From NCBI RefSeq assembly GCF_014805685.1, contig NC_060887.1:31616463-31680462 (forward strand): a stretch of 64,000 nucleotides of DNA, read 5' to 3'. Below the pieces are notes generated by a model. It made no database searches, was not told the DNA's origin, and worked only from the letters and a program-made list of their open reading frames with translations. The position numbers and the translations under genes are program-made. Below are positions 50,172-57,946 of the stretch, in pieces. Numbering within the stretch: the stretch's first letter is position 1; each line of letters opens with the position of its first letter. Source of the DNA: Silurus meridionalis. Its lineage: Eukaryota; Chordata; Actinopteri; Siluriformes; Siluridae.

Positions 50172-51322
50172 TTCAACTCCCTCCCTTTCTCTTTCTTTAT
50201 CTTCAAAAAGAAAAATCTTCCCTGGCATAGAGCCAGGATTACATTACACCTGTTACAATAATGTTTATTCTGCAGTGGTATAATCTACATTAGGTACAGA
50301 ACAATATGAAAAGCGAGTGGAGTGTGTGTGCACATACTGATTTCTCGCCTGCTGATTGAAGAAGCGTATTAAATGTTTCAAATTTTGATGTTTTACTCAC
50401 GTCAACAACAAAAATGTGTTAGATTCTGTCAGTAAAATAAAACAATAACACAAATACAGGAAACAGATTTAAAAAATGTATATATTAAAAGCCAAAAAAG
50501 TAATGGTGAACAATAAGGGAATTTCGCATGAGTTTAAATTGTTCAGATCTGTTTAGCTGTTTAACTTGTTGCAATTTGGAAAACATATGTAATGTATATC
50601 TGAAACATTCTCTGTTGTATAATAATGCATTCATTTTCCTATTATACATTTCAGCTTCTCTTATGGATGCATAAAAATGGCTGAGAAACAAAATCCCCAA
50701 TTGAGCATATAAACCTTGTTACATTTCTCTCTCACAAATAGACATTTAACCCACAGCTATTTCCCCTCGCTACATTAGCATGTCCTCAGCAGTGCCCTGT
50801 TTAAGCACCGAAGAAAGGAGGAGGCCAGTGGAATGCTAATTTATGGAGGTGCTAAATAATTGATAGCTTGCGTCTGCATCTCACAGCTCCAGTTCACCAG
50901 AAACCAAAATAGTTCCCTGTCAAGGGCTGAAATCATACAGCGAAAGACAAAGCTTTGAAAAACAAAATCTTAAAAAAAAATTCATATACAGTATATACAC
51001 ATTAGCTTCTATTCATCATCACCTATACTGATAAATTATAATAAATGATTTACTAAAGAATATTTAGTTAACGGTAGTGCTCAAGATATCCTGTCTGGAA
51101 GACATATAAAGAGTATATAAGACCATGATTTTAGCCACAACAGAGAGTTAGCTTGGATGGGAAATCTGTTGATGAAAGCAGAATGGTTGTGGTGTGTACA
51201 TGCTGGTGGTATGTTGGGAAATTAAAATAAATGATTGATTCAGAACATCTCTTTAGTTGGGTTGAAGAGAGGAATTATCAGTGATAATGAGTAAAAATAG
51301 TAGCAGGGAGCTGTCTGGGAAG

Positions 51323-51370
<48 letters not shown>

Positions 51371-51499
51371 GACAGGCTGCATAAAACAGTGTAGATAGGC
51401 CATGACTTCTTACATATTCACTTAATGAAAGAGTGCAGCAGCTAAGCATTTAATAACTTCCTGTGAGGCTCCCTTATTATCTGTAAAAGTGTGTGTGTG

Positions 51500-51534
<35 letters not shown>

Positions 51535-54500
51535 GAAGCACATGCTAAATTCTCATACATGCTTCATATGCTTAAACATCTCGTTCTGTGTTGCAACTGT
51601 GCTCTACAGAATTGCACAGTCGATATTAGATGACTCTTTAGAAATGAACTCACTGCTGACATTTTGTTTGTTTTCGGCGTGTTTTTGTAAATGTGTGAAC
51701 TGGACTGTGAAAGCCTCTTTTCCTATTTATCTCTATTACTTTTTTTGTCAAATGAGATGAATAAAAAAAAAAACACATTAATTACCAGAAAGCACATATG
51801 AGTTGTGGTTACTCACCCTCAGGCACAGTCCTCTCCACTACGGTGAAGTTAGCGGAGAAGCCCTCTTTAGCGATAGCGCTGTCCGTGTTGATTGTCAAGG
51901 CCAGTATTCCGGTGTATGAGATAATTCGGCCCGGAGTGTTCTGCCCACAGTAGCGGCCGATGTGCGGGCCAACTGCACACAGAGAAAGGAATAAGAGTGG
52001 GTGTATTGTGTTGAGTTCTAACCTTTTATAAAGGTTCATATAGCTAGAAGCACATTCTCGTCAAATAAATAATGAAATAATGAGTTATTTATTGTTCAAG
52101 GCCAAAGATGCATATAAATAATAGTGTCAGATGATTCAGTCAGGAATTTGTGTTGCTAAGGCCACTCTGTACCAAACTGAAGGACACACGTTCTGAAGGA
52201 CGTTCTTTAACTTCCTGGAAATTGACTGCACACTATCTGCACCCTGTTTGTCACCGTAAAACTAAAGGCTAAAACAGAAAAGTGCTGTTGAGCGCAAGGC
52301 AAATGCTTTTTCACGGTCATAAATTCCTGGGCTCTTTGTTAAAGCAGAGTCTTGATTTGCTTCTGGGGCAACGTTAGTCACAGCCCAGTGACTTCCCAAA
52401 CCTCTCTTCAAGAGAAAAGAGAAAAACAAGATAAACAAAATGGCTTGAAAGGACAGCTGTAAACAGAGGTCTGGAGACATGTTACATTGAACAGAGTCAA
52501 CGTGTGGGTCTCGAGAAAAAAAAGAAAAGAAAAAAGAGGAGGGTTTGGGTGGAAAAAGTAGTTAAAAGAGATTTAAGTGGAGGAGAGAGATAGACAGACT
52601 GATAAAAAGTATAAGAAGTATAATTACATAAAGAGGGTTACGTAGGTAGCCCGGTTGTCTGTCCTTGTTTTTTTTCTTGATTTGTTCTCTCTTTAAATCT
52701 TATCTCTGATTAGCAGCTCTGTGATCTGAGGCGAGTGACAGACTCTTGCATCGCTCAGCACATGCTACACACACACACACACACTTCTAATGATGAAAGA
52801 AAACACTGTCAGCTGCGTGAACGTGTGTTTGTATTGATAGCACAAAACCCTCAATGTGTAGAGGAGTGGTTAATGTTAAAGACAGTCAGGCTCTGAGTGG
52901 CAGAATTTTCTCAGCATATATACGTATTTCAGCGTAAAATTGTAGTATTACCAAAACTTCTCTGTTCTATTTCGTAGTTGGAAACCATTCTCCCTGCCAG
53001 GCGCATTCTGCTTTAAGTGTAACCGTGGAATCCGGGATGGCTTTCTCCCTCTGGAGATCCATCTCGTTCTTTTCACCCTAATGCACTATTGATCGGTGCG
53101 GCTCCACAGGTAATGCAACGGCAGTCTGAGTTGGCCAGACAAGTAGCAACCAAAGGCCAGAGCATTCAGCGTTGCCTGTAAACCCAGTCGTTCCACCTCA
53201 ATCAACCTTTTGTTCTGTCCAATAGAACACACACGGGATACTGGCATGACCTCCTAGTGTCATTTTCCTATGCTTTTTCTTTGTATGATGTGCTACAATT
53301 TCTTTCATTATAATGTGAATTTTCATAAGTCCAAATTCTATATTGCGATAAACCATTCTTTAGATTTTAGCAAAGATCGATAAATCTGCTGGGATATTTA
53401 AAAGCACTGAAAGGTCACAAATGTTAGTAAGAGGTATTTTTGCATATAATATGAAAATGCAATCCTTTTGACTTTGAAGGATACAGTCTTTAGGTGCTTA
53501 CAGAGAACTGTTGCTAGGCAACTAGCAAGTACATTCACCAAGCATATACTAGCTTATGACTGAGGTTAATGAACAAGCTAGGGTGTGGAGTTTTTATATA
53601 AATATGTAAAACCAGAATGAAACTAGACCAACATGTCTATTTAGAAACATTTTCCCAGATGTGTTGGTAAATTATGAAAAAAAAAAACGGTCCTGTTTAT
53701 TATAATTACTGTAATTACATTTAGCATTAATTGCTAACCACAAGATTTGTGGCATGGGTTCTAATATGTTTTGTAGCCAGGCACATATTTAACTGAAAAA
53801 ACAAAAAATAATCAACATGACTCCCTCAGTACAGATTTAATTATTGATTGTTGTCGATATCTGTCAACTGCAGTTGCAGTTTGCTTTATTAAACTCGGTA
53901 GCATTGTACTAGAAAAATGAAGTGTTTGTCTCTTTTTGAGAGTTCACTCTGTTTCTAATCACATGTGCCACCTTTCCATCAGCTTCTGCACCTCTAAAAA
54001 TAAGAGTGATAATAAAGTGAAATCTGGAACAAGCCTTCAGGTATTCGCAGTCTTCACTCCTGATTTGGAAGCCGGTTTGCTCATTCTACCTTGCGGGAGT
54101 TTTCACAAATCAGATGCACCAGACGCTGAACATAGCCTCCAGAGCTGTGAATGTGATTTTTTTTTATTAGCAAACTAAAAGGAGAGAACAATTTCACAAA
54201 ATCTTTCATGGAATAAAAAGAATGGAGGCTCTTTAAAAGCATCCACACACAGATCGTTACATGATGCTTTGCTTATGTGCACTCAAGGAGCCGAGCAGCC
54301 ACTCCACTGACTCCATTACAGCAGAAGAAAATGGCCTATATTTGTCAAGTGCCTTAGATGCAGGGTACACATTGAGGATTATGCATCTGTTCTCAAAATA
54401 AATGTATCCACAGGGGGAAAATTATCCTAGAATGTCTGAGAAGTTAAATATGGCCAATATATGTGTCGCTCTGTGTATAGAAGAAGTGTTTATGTGTGTT

Positions 54501-55158
54501 GGACATGATCTGGAGCACAGCTTCAAGGGGCTTTGCTTTGCGTCATCAGCTTGAGGCCAGAGTTTCCTTCCATTCTCCCCAGAGATCAATCACAGAGCAT
54601 TGTTCACGAGCGATAGTATCTACTCACGCTGATAAAATGTGCATATTTGCAAGGGCAAGGTCTCCCTTGCTGACCTCTAGCCCAATGTCGGAGTGACAGA
54701 CTACAATATATTGGTTGTGTTTGCCAGAGCCAGCCCAAAAAAACTAACTAAAGGACAGAGAGGCTGTGTTAGGGACAGGAAAAACAACTAGGCCAAAGAG
54801 TTACTCAAAGTAAGGCAAAGAGTGTGAGGTTGTGTGTATCTCAGATTGTGACATTATTTCATCATCATGATATTAAAGTTATTTAAACATTTCTGCTTTA
54901 CAAAGGTCAAGTTGCTTCATGTTTTCTCACCTCCAGGAAAACCGTCCCAGATCTCCAGGCGGTCATACCGGCAGAAGACCCCAGCGGTTGGCTGTGTGTC
55001 AGGTTCCAGCTCAAAGCTCTCAAACTCCAGGATAATTTCAGACATTTTGGGGGCAAAAATCATAAAAGTGCAGTCCAGGTTGTTAGGGTACTTCTCTGGG
55101 AAACCAGGTGACTTGATGAACCCGCTCTTAGAGGTGAAGTTTCTTGAGCATTCTGGAC
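21349..55158 (-). CDS. nrp1: Neuropilin-1, exons 4-17 (5'-partial)
   Basis: Single-pass co-receptor for class 3 semaphorins and VEGF family ligands, acting with plexins and VEGF receptors in axon guidance and vessel growth. Joined exons (minus strand): 54931-55158, 51817-51972, 48959-49125, 38723-38878, 33785-33929, 30116-30447, 28879-29023, 26095-26205, 25150-25197, 23876-24016, 23507-23784, 23275-23368, 23008-23058 and 21349-21635. All introns are GT-AG and phases agree throughout, giving about 778 residues, which with the missing exons 1-3 fits the usual length of about 920. Domain order is CUB2, F5/8-type b1 and b2, acidic linker, MAM, transmembrane helix, short tail. The tail ending NSYSEA identifies neuropilin-1 rather than neuropilin-2. 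Signal peptide and CUB1 lie beyond 64000. No disabling change is seen. Paralogue a or b not assigned. Confidence 0.97.
22231..22277. repeat. (TG)n microsatellite in nrp1 intron 16
   Basis: About 23 TG units on the plus strand, so CA in the nrp1 transcript. Confidence 0.98.
22385..22977. mobile_element. MITE-like element with inverted 'gagaataaagtcg' repeats
   Basis: The left part carries 'ttagtgccatgttacgaa', then 'gattatgagaataaagtcg', 'attacgagaataaagtcg' and 'gataaagtcgtagcag'. The right part is the inverse: its reverse complement reads 'catttcagtgccac', 'ataatgagaataaa', 'caagaataaagtcg' and 'taagagaataaactcgtagcag'. Such AGAATAAAGTC-containing inverted repeats are common in fish non-autonomous DNA elements. 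Superfamily and target-site duplication not established. Confidence 0.65.
23008..23058 (-). CDS. nrp1: nrp1 exon 16 (51 nt, in-frame, variable stem exon)
   Basis: Encodes [16 protein letters not shown] between the MAM domain and the membrane, with split codons at both ends (2 nt + 48 + 1). The length is a multiple of three, so skipping keeps the frame, as in the described human isoform lacking exon 16. The donor is 'cc|gtaagt', which is strong. The acceptor is unusual: the AG is preceded directly by a 40-nt GT repeat instead of a normal pyrimidine tract (see 23061-23100). Confidence 0.93.
23061..23100. repeat. (CA)20 tract, (GT)20 in the transcript, abutting the nrp1 exon 16 acceptor
   Basis: Forty bases of perfect CA on the plus strand, starting right after the acceptor AG (plus 'ct' at 23059-23060). 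In the pre-mRNA it is (GU)20-AG, so it fills the polypyrimidine-tract position of this 3' splice site. Confidence 0.98.
23275..23368 (-). CDS. nrp1: nrp1 exon 15: end of MAM domain
   Basis: 94 nt starting in phase 0 with [20 protein letters not shown] and closing with a MVDCK segment, the final cysteine of the MAM fold (the family signature GDIAVDDI is clear). Donor 'aaag|gtgagt', acceptor 'tgtgcag'. The MAM domain mediates receptor clustering. Confidence 0.96.
23507..23784 (-). CDS. nrp1: nrp1 exon 14: central MAM domain
   Basis: 278 nt starting with 2 nt of a split Gly codon. Reads [12 protein letters not shown], then the conserved block [19 protein letters not shown], then [14 protein letters not shown] and a terminal KPYQ. 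The aromatic-rich SFWYHM-GSHIGTL core is diagnostic of neuropilin MAM domains. Donor 'ccag|gtgcgt', acceptor 'attcag'. Confidence 0.97.
23876..24016 (-). CDS. nrp1: nrp1 exon 13: start of MAM domain
   Basis: 141 nt encoding [16 protein letters not shown] with the first MAM cysteines, then [20 protein letters not shown], matching the neuropilin NCEFGW...FCHW...GP..DHTG layout. The acceptor is 'gttactag'. Only 91 bp separates it from exon 14. Confidence 0.95.
24017..25149 (-). other. nrp1: nrp1 intron 12
   Basis: 1133 bp. The donor 'gtgaga' follows exon 12. Read-through would add Gly-Glu-Arg-Asp and stop, four codons into the intron, recalling the human soluble s12 form. It contains a CTCF-like motif (24144-24159). 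No canonical AATAAA was seen in the sense direction near the donor. Confidence 0.85.
24144..24159 (+). promoter_or_regulatory. CTCF-like motif in nrp1 intron 12
   Basis: Plus strand reads CCATTAGGGGGCAGTA, one mismatch (T for C/G) to the extended CCASYAGRKGGCRSTR motif. Orientation is opposite to the motifs at 14407 and 15512. Confidence 0.35.
25150..25197 (-). CDS. nrp1: nrp1 exon 12: linker
   Basis: 48 nt reading [15 protein letters not shown] with split codons at both ends, in phase with exons 11 and 13. This Thr-rich stretch joins the b2/acidic linker to the MAM domain and aligns with the GTTV-start of the human exon. It is likely O-glycosylated (inference). In-frame and dispensable in length terms. 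Confidence 0.93.
25198..26094 (-). other. nrp1: nrp1 intron 11
   Basis: 897 bp. The donor 'gtgcta' departs from the consensus at +5 and +6. If the intron is retained, exon 11's frame continues for 20 codons containing three Cys and then stops. It includes an ACAAC-rich stretch near 25770-25808. Nothing else recognisable. Confidence 0.85.
26095..26205 (-). CDS. nrp1: nrp1 exon 11: acidic linker with GAG-attachment serine
   Basis: 111 nt reading [15 protein letters not shown], then [17 protein letters not shown] and YEQK. The [15 protein letters not shown] block matches the neuropilin-1 linker in which Ser612 (human numbering) carries heparan or chondroitin sulfate, and the Ser-Gly with flanking acidic residues is intact. 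The Pro/Thr-rich start differs from the mammalian sequence. Acceptor 'ctctag'; donor 'aaag|gtgcta' is relatively weak. Confidence 0.95.
26206..28878 (-). other. nrp1: nrp1 intron 10
   Basis: 2673 bp, donor 'gtaggt', acceptor 'ctctag'. Mostly unique AT-rich DNA. Open frames inside (for example near 27044-27337) show no domain and no splice context. No transposon recognised. Confidence 0.85.
28879..29023 (-). CDS. nrp1: nrp1 exon 10: end of b2 domain
   Basis: 145 nt from phase 0. Reads [20 protein letters not shown], then [20 protein letters not shown] and ELLGCEF. The TRFIR.YP...GLRLELLGC pattern is the closing strand and final cysteine of an F5/8 type C (discoidin) domain. Acceptor 'tgtgcag', donor 'aaag|gtaggt'. 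Confidence 0.97.
29024..30115 (-). other. nrp1: nrp1 intron 9
   Basis: 1092 bp with a CT microsatellite at 29241-29281. No other element recognised. Reading through the exon 9 donor adds only eight codons before a stop. Confidence 0.85.
29241..29281. repeat. (CT)n microsatellite in nrp1 intron 9
   Basis: About 20 CT units on the plus strand. Confidence 0.98.
30116..30447 (-). CDS. nrp1: nrp1 exon 9: most of b2 domain
   Basis: 332 nt, the largest internal exon. Begins with a split Glu codon then [20 protein letters not shown], continues [57 protein letters not shown] and [17 protein letters not shown]. Shows the discoidin signatures EWLQVDLG and a conserved N-glycosylation sequon NGS. The Lys/Arg-rich [12 protein letters not shown] surface is part of the heparin-binding face known for b1b2. 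Donor 'aag|gtgagc', acceptor 'catgcag'. Confidence 0.97.
31581..31660. repeat. (TA)n microsatellite, self-complementary
   Basis: About 80 bp of TA units with one 'tactgta' interruption. Can fold on itself as a cruciform or hairpin. Confidence 0.97.
32111..32160. repeat. (GT)25 microsatellite in nrp1 intron 8
   Basis: Uninterrupted GT on the plus strand. Confidence 0.98.
33100..33260. promoter_or_regulatory. Possible regulatory block in intron 8 with octamer motif
   Basis: A non-repetitive, less AT-rich block within an AT-rich intron. It contains the POU octamer ATGCAAAT (about 33199-33206) and E-box-like 'cagatg' and 'cagctg' cores. It looks like a conserved non-coding element by composition, but this is inference without alignment. 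Confidence 0.25.
33785..33929 (-). CDS. nrp1: nrp1 exon 8: end of b1 domain
   Basis: 145 nt from phase 0. Reads [40 protein letters not shown] and [17 protein letters not shown] and TWETGI...FEVYGCKI are characteristic neuropilin-1 b1 signatures with the closing cysteine. Acceptor 'ttggcag' type ('ctggcag'), donor 'tcag|gtgagt'. Confidence 0.97.
36295..36364. repeat. (GA)n microsatellite in nrp1 intron 7
   Basis: About 35 GA units with minor interruptions. It produces an artefactual Arg-Glu frame. Confidence 0.97.
36484..36518. repeat. (CA)n microsatellite in nrp1 intron 7
   Basis: About 17 CA units. Confidence 0.97.
37261..37840. mobile_element. Tigger/pogo-type MITE with TA target duplication
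   Basis: Left end CAGGTAGTCCCCGAGTTACA and right end (reverse complement) CAGATGGTCCTTGAATTACG form inverted repeats of about 24 bp. They are flanked by TA at 37259-37260 and 37841-37842, as expected for Tc1/mariner/pogo insertions. It is 580 bp in total, of which 228 bp plus a duplicated TA are a nested second element. No transposase frame. The terminal motif is the 'agtcc.cga.ttac' type of Tigger families. Confidence 0.8.
37432..37659. mobile_element. Tc1-type MITE nested in the Tigger-type MITE
   Basis: Both ends start CAGTAT(G/C)TCACAAAAG when read inward and continue 'tgagtacacccct' and 'ttttagtata', giving long inverted repeats of about 80 bp. TA duplications flank it at 37430-37431 and 37660-37661. 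It is an internally deleted relative of the fish Tc1-like element whose end is seen at 17945-18226. Inserted after the Tigger element, so younger. Confidence 0.85.
38723..38878 (-). CDS. nrp1: nrp1 exon 7: middle of b1 domain
   Basis: 156 nt, phase 0 at both ends. Reads [20 protein letters not shown], then [20 protein letters not shown] and [12 protein letters not shown]. The loop S-K-E-T-x-K-K-Y retains the three residues equivalent to human Ser346, Thr349 and Tyr353 that bind the C-terminal carboxylate of VEGF and other C-end-rule ligands. Acceptor 'cctcag', donor 'aaag|gtacaa'. Confidence 0.97.
40788..41264. repeat. Inverted duplication of about 70 bp flanked by 20-bp direct repeats
   Basis: The left arm (40788-40865) and right arm (41179-41247) are inverse copies: 'gtgtcatgtaccaagaactc', 'tgaacag', 'gcatgttttt', 'aacataaatgttggttgtgt' and 'gccaat' are shared, with the left arm carrying 7 extra bases ('atgagat'). 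The right arm is bracketed by a perfect 20-bp direct repeat, 'aaaaatcattatactgttct', at 41152-41171 and 41245-41264. This suggests the right arm is an inverted copy inserted with duplication of the target. Confidence 0.9.
41482..41716 (+). mobile_element. tRNA-derived SINE, near full length
   Basis: 5' tRNA-like head with A-box 'tagtccagtggttaagg' (about 41491-41507) and B-box 'ggttcgaaccc' (41535-41545). A central core follows, 'ttgagcaaggcacttaaccc' (41576-41595), and then a 3' part through 'ttccccactgtgggacgaataaagg'. The B-box is intact, but the head does not fold as a functional tRNA and lacks flanking tRNA features. A related minus-strand copy is at 10987-11104. The central core resembles those of fish V-SINE-type families (family name not certain). 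Confidence 0.85.
41866..42240. repeat. Second copy of the 'tcaagtcaag..cttttattgtc' repeat
   Basis: Starts 'gtcaagtcaagaagc', continues 'ttttattgtcatttcaacca', 'cagtacacagt' and 'acaacgttcc', and shares this order with 14565-14830. Contains a three-copy tandem of about 20 bp ('caacatagagctgcaacaca') at about 41961-42015. Confidence 0.75.
45018..45043. repeat. (GT)13 microsatellite in nrp1 intron 6
   Basis: Short GT run on the plus strand. Confidence 0.95.
48959..49125 (-). CDS. nrp1: nrp1 exon 6: start of b1 domain
   Basis: 167 nt opening with a split Asp codon, then [37 protein letters not shown] and [15 protein letters not shown]. Tyr, Trp, Thr and Asp equivalent to human Tyr297, Trp301, Thr316 and Asp320, which line the VEGF/C-end-rule pocket, are all present at identical spacing. 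Acceptor 'actttcag', donor 'cag|gtatct'. Confidence 0.97.
49821..49870. repeat. (CA)25 microsatellite
   Basis: Uninterrupted CA units in nrp1 intron 5; the first of three CA tracts within 350 bp. Confidence 0.98.
49939..50005. repeat. (CA)33 microsatellite
   Basis: Uninterrupted CA units, the longest dinucleotide tract in nrp1 intron 5. Confidence 0.98.
50134..50169. repeat. (CA)n microsatellite after a short CT run
   Basis: CA units directly preceded by 'tctctctctc'. Confidence 0.97.
51324..51366. repeat. (GT)n microsatellite
   Basis: About 21 GT units in nrp1 intron 5. Confidence 0.98.
51490..51535. repeat. (GT)n microsatellite, one interruption
   Basis: About 23 GT units, with a TTT break near 51515, 280 bp from the exon 5 donor. 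Confidence 0.97.
51817..51972 (-). CDS. nrp1: nrp1 exon 5: second half of CUB2 (a2)
   Basis: 156 nt completing the split Val codon, then [40 protein letters not shown] and [16 protein letters not shown], the acidic/Ser loop [10 protein letters not shown] and the NFT sequon are typical of the a2 domain, which contacts semaphorin. Donor 'gagg|gtgagt', acceptor 'tgtgcag'. Confidence 0.97.
51973..54930 (-). other. nrp1: nrp1 intron 4
   Basis: 2958 bp of mostly unique AT-rich sequence, with a short CA run near 52766-52785. Frames inside are short and lack domains. No mobile element recognised. Confidence 0.85.
54931..55158 (-). CDS. nrp1: nrp1 exon 4: first half of CUB2 (a2); first exon present in the window
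   Basis: 228 nt beginning with 2 nt of a split Gly codon, so 1 nt comes from the missing exon 3. Reads [60 protein letters not shown] and [15 protein letters not shown]. The SP-GFP-YPN-L-C start and YDRLEIWDG are textbook CUB motifs, and the Glu/Asp residues are in place for the calcium site. The acceptor is preceded by a C-rich pyrimidine tract. Donor 'ggag|gtgaga'. Confidence 0.97.
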
Positions 55159-56551
55159 CTAAAAGGGGGGGCAATTGAAAGGGTTGGGGAGGGGGGAGGG
55201 TAAAAGAAGAAAGAGAAAAGAAACATTTTATTGCCATTTTGTTCAGGCAAGACAAAAAGAACCCGGGGTGGGTAAACAGCAGCGGAAATACGTGGTGGTC
55301 CATATTGTGTAGCTCCACAACAACACTGTTTATGGTGTACAGATAAAGTGGCCACCATGTAGGTCTTGCCATGTAGGCCTTGGAGTAAAATGGGCGTGGT
55401 GAGTAATAAAAAAGAAAATGATTTATGTTTTCATATGAGATTGAATTTCTCAAATCCAAAGAAAAAAACAATCACAGCAAAACAGATTTTATGAGAAAGG
55501 AAATGATTATGGCTCATTATAGACTTTCTATCATCTAGGGGCAGACTGTGTGTAAGTGTATATATGTGTGTGCATGCACGGAGCGATTAGTGAAAGGCTT
55601 CAATCAGCAACATGGGACTCTCGGAGCTGTAAAGTAAACATGGCAGTTAGATTGCTTTCTAACGCAGAGCCCCCAAACATCTACCCCCACCCCGCCCAAA
55701 CACACACACACACATCATTACAAGTCTGCCTAACATATGAGAGAAGAAAATTAAAGCCTTCTACATGCATGCTTACACACTTTTTTATATTGGCACGTCA
55801 TAATATTTACTCAGACACCTCTAGAGGCTTAGTTTTTGCCAGTGCGGGTTGTCACCGAAGTTCACACATACCTCACATCATCGCGTTAGGTTTACATCTC
55901 AGCCACCAGATTAACGCAGTATATTTTAACAAAGCACACGACTCATGACACGAAAAAAGAAATACAGTCTCACTGCACAGCAATGTTGAGCTGACAGCAT
56001 CACTACTAACACCATATTACTGCCACTCCTAATAGCATGGCAGCTCTGTGGTTCTTCTCTTCAGTGGAAGAGATCCGTCAGTATGTAGCACTTTGGAAAA
56101 TGGAAATGAAAAAGTCAGACCAGACTGTCTAGACTGACCAAAAAGCATATACTGTATGGTAAACCAACATACACCTTAATGGTAGATATACACTGTATTA
56201 TACGATTTAAACTTGTTTACTTAGATTCTTCTGATTTTTAAAGCACACTAAAATATTATTTGACTAAAGTGCTGTAGGTCAAATCCAGTGGTACAAGAAA
56301 CAAAACCACCTATGGAATGTAAAACCAAATCAACATGCCAACCACTAACCCAAACAAAATTGAGCCAACTTTCATCTGCAACACTGATTGTCTAACATGC
56401 GTTAAACACTCTTAAATCAGTATCTTACTAATGGCACAAATCTCTTTGGGTCTCCGACTGAAATTATTAGCTCAATACTTTAATTACTGTACATGTTACT
56501 GCAACACATTGAGACCATCTTGGTCGAGCTGTATGATACCTTCCTGGGTAC

Positions 56552-56935
56552 ACTATATTGCCAAAAGTTTGTGGAAACCTGTTCATAAGTATGGTATGTG
56601 GTTTTTGAGCATCACATTCCACATTTAGTCTACATTTGCTCCTATAATTCCCTCCACTCTTCTATGAAGATGTTCCACTAGATTTTGGTGTGTGCTTGTG
56701 GACATTTGTGATCATTCAGCCACAAGGGTGTTAGTAAAGTCAGGTACTGATGAAGGTGAGGTAAGGAGATCTGAGGTGAAGTCAGCGTTTCAATTTATCC
56801 CAAAGGTGTTCAATATAGCAGAATAGCAGAAGATCTTACACTTCAATCCAGGCAAAGCATATATTGATGAAGTTTGTGCACAGGGGTGTTGTCATGCTGC
56901 AAGAGGTTTGGGTCTCCTAGTTCAAGGGAACATTA
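56552..56935 (-). mobile_element. Degenerate Tc1-like transposon with transposase remnant
   Basis: The plus strand opens with 'tacactatattgccaaaagt', the known end of a fish Tc1-like family. Further in, the minus strand encodes a fragment LLQHDNTPVHK (about 56880-56915), the Tc1 transposase block around the second catalytic Asp, followed by stops. Remnants of the upstream coding region are collinear ('atcccaaaggtgttcaat' on the plus strand). Truncated and inactive. The rest of the transposase and the other end are missing. Confidence 0.8.
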
Positions 56936-57893
56936 TACTGCAAAAACCTTTACCTTTATAATCAGAGCTAGGGGTAAGAATAATAAATAATAAGTAAGAT
57001 GAGCACATAATTCCACCAACACTGAGACAGAAAACCTCTGGCCTTCATGTGTCCTGTCTCACTTTAGTGGATAGTCTTATACTTAACCCTTGTCCACAAC
57101 ATGCTCATTGAACATCCTTTAATGAACTACTGTACACACTCTACCTGACAGTGATGAAATGTTGGACAGAGAAAGACACGAAATAGAGAGAGAGGATATT
57201 TTGTGGTATTATGAGAAGTCTCAGGCTAAGTGGATGTGGAAGACTGGTTCCTCTGTATGTCACTTCTACAGGCGTTTTACTCCAACGGTTGCACCACGCC
57301 ATCAACACACTGCTCTGCTTTAGCTGTATTCTTTTCTCCTCTAAAGCAAATGGCCGGTGTCGGAGTTTAAGTCTAAAGTAAGTTGACATTTAGTGCCCTG
57401 CTGAAACTTGGGATTGAAACAGCAGGACATTACAGTTATGGTCTTAACCCCTGTGGCCTGCAGTGTGACCAGGTTTCCTCTTATTGTGCTTTTTATCCCT
57501 GTTTCAAATGCCATTTTTGTTGAGTACAACATTTGAAAAAGGGCTTTGACATTGTGAATCTCCTTTTACCTCTATTCACGCTAAATTAACTGCTAAGAGA
57601 GAAGGAAACCCATGACAGAGTGCTTGACTTGAGAGTGGTATGGTATGGCTGAACTCTTTCATGCCAAGGTTTTTAGTGTCTCCTTCAGAAACCAAAACAC
57701 ACCTCAACACAAATGGAGTGGATTTACATTAATGTCCAGCTTGAAATCACCACTGACCTCTCGATTGGCAGTCAGACTGCTGGCAATCAAAAAGAAAAGG
57801 GTGGCTGCCTGCTGTGTCAAAAGGGAAAGCTGTTAAGATAAGAGCACTTCTCTAATATGTCTTTCCTCTGCACCAGATCAATCTCTGCCTTTG

Positions 57894-57894
<1 letters not shown>

Positions 57895-57943
<49 letters not shown>
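57895..57943. repeat. (CT)n microsatellite in nrp1 intron 3
   Basis: About 24 CT units. It explains the Glu-Arg frame seen on the minus strand. Confidence 0.98.

Positions 57944-57946
<3 letters not shown>

Larger units (their letters stand above)
49126..51816 (-). other. nrp1: nrp1 intron 5
   Basis: 2691 bp, dense in dinucleotide repeats: CA at 49821-49870, 49939-50005 and 50134-50169; GT at 51324-51366 and 51490-51535. Between them is unique AT-rich DNA with no recognisable gene or transposon. Confidence 0.85.

Noticed and set aside
21349..55158. Identity as neuropilin-2
   Set aside because: The C-terminal SYSEA tail, the linker [15 protein letters not shown] and the b1 wording GNTNPTDVV match neuropilin-1; neuropilin-2 differs in tail and linker.
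55556..55948. 130-residue plus-strand frame in intron 3
   Set aside because: No domain, no flanking splice sites in a sensible arrangement, and it contains a CA-derived Thr-His stretch.
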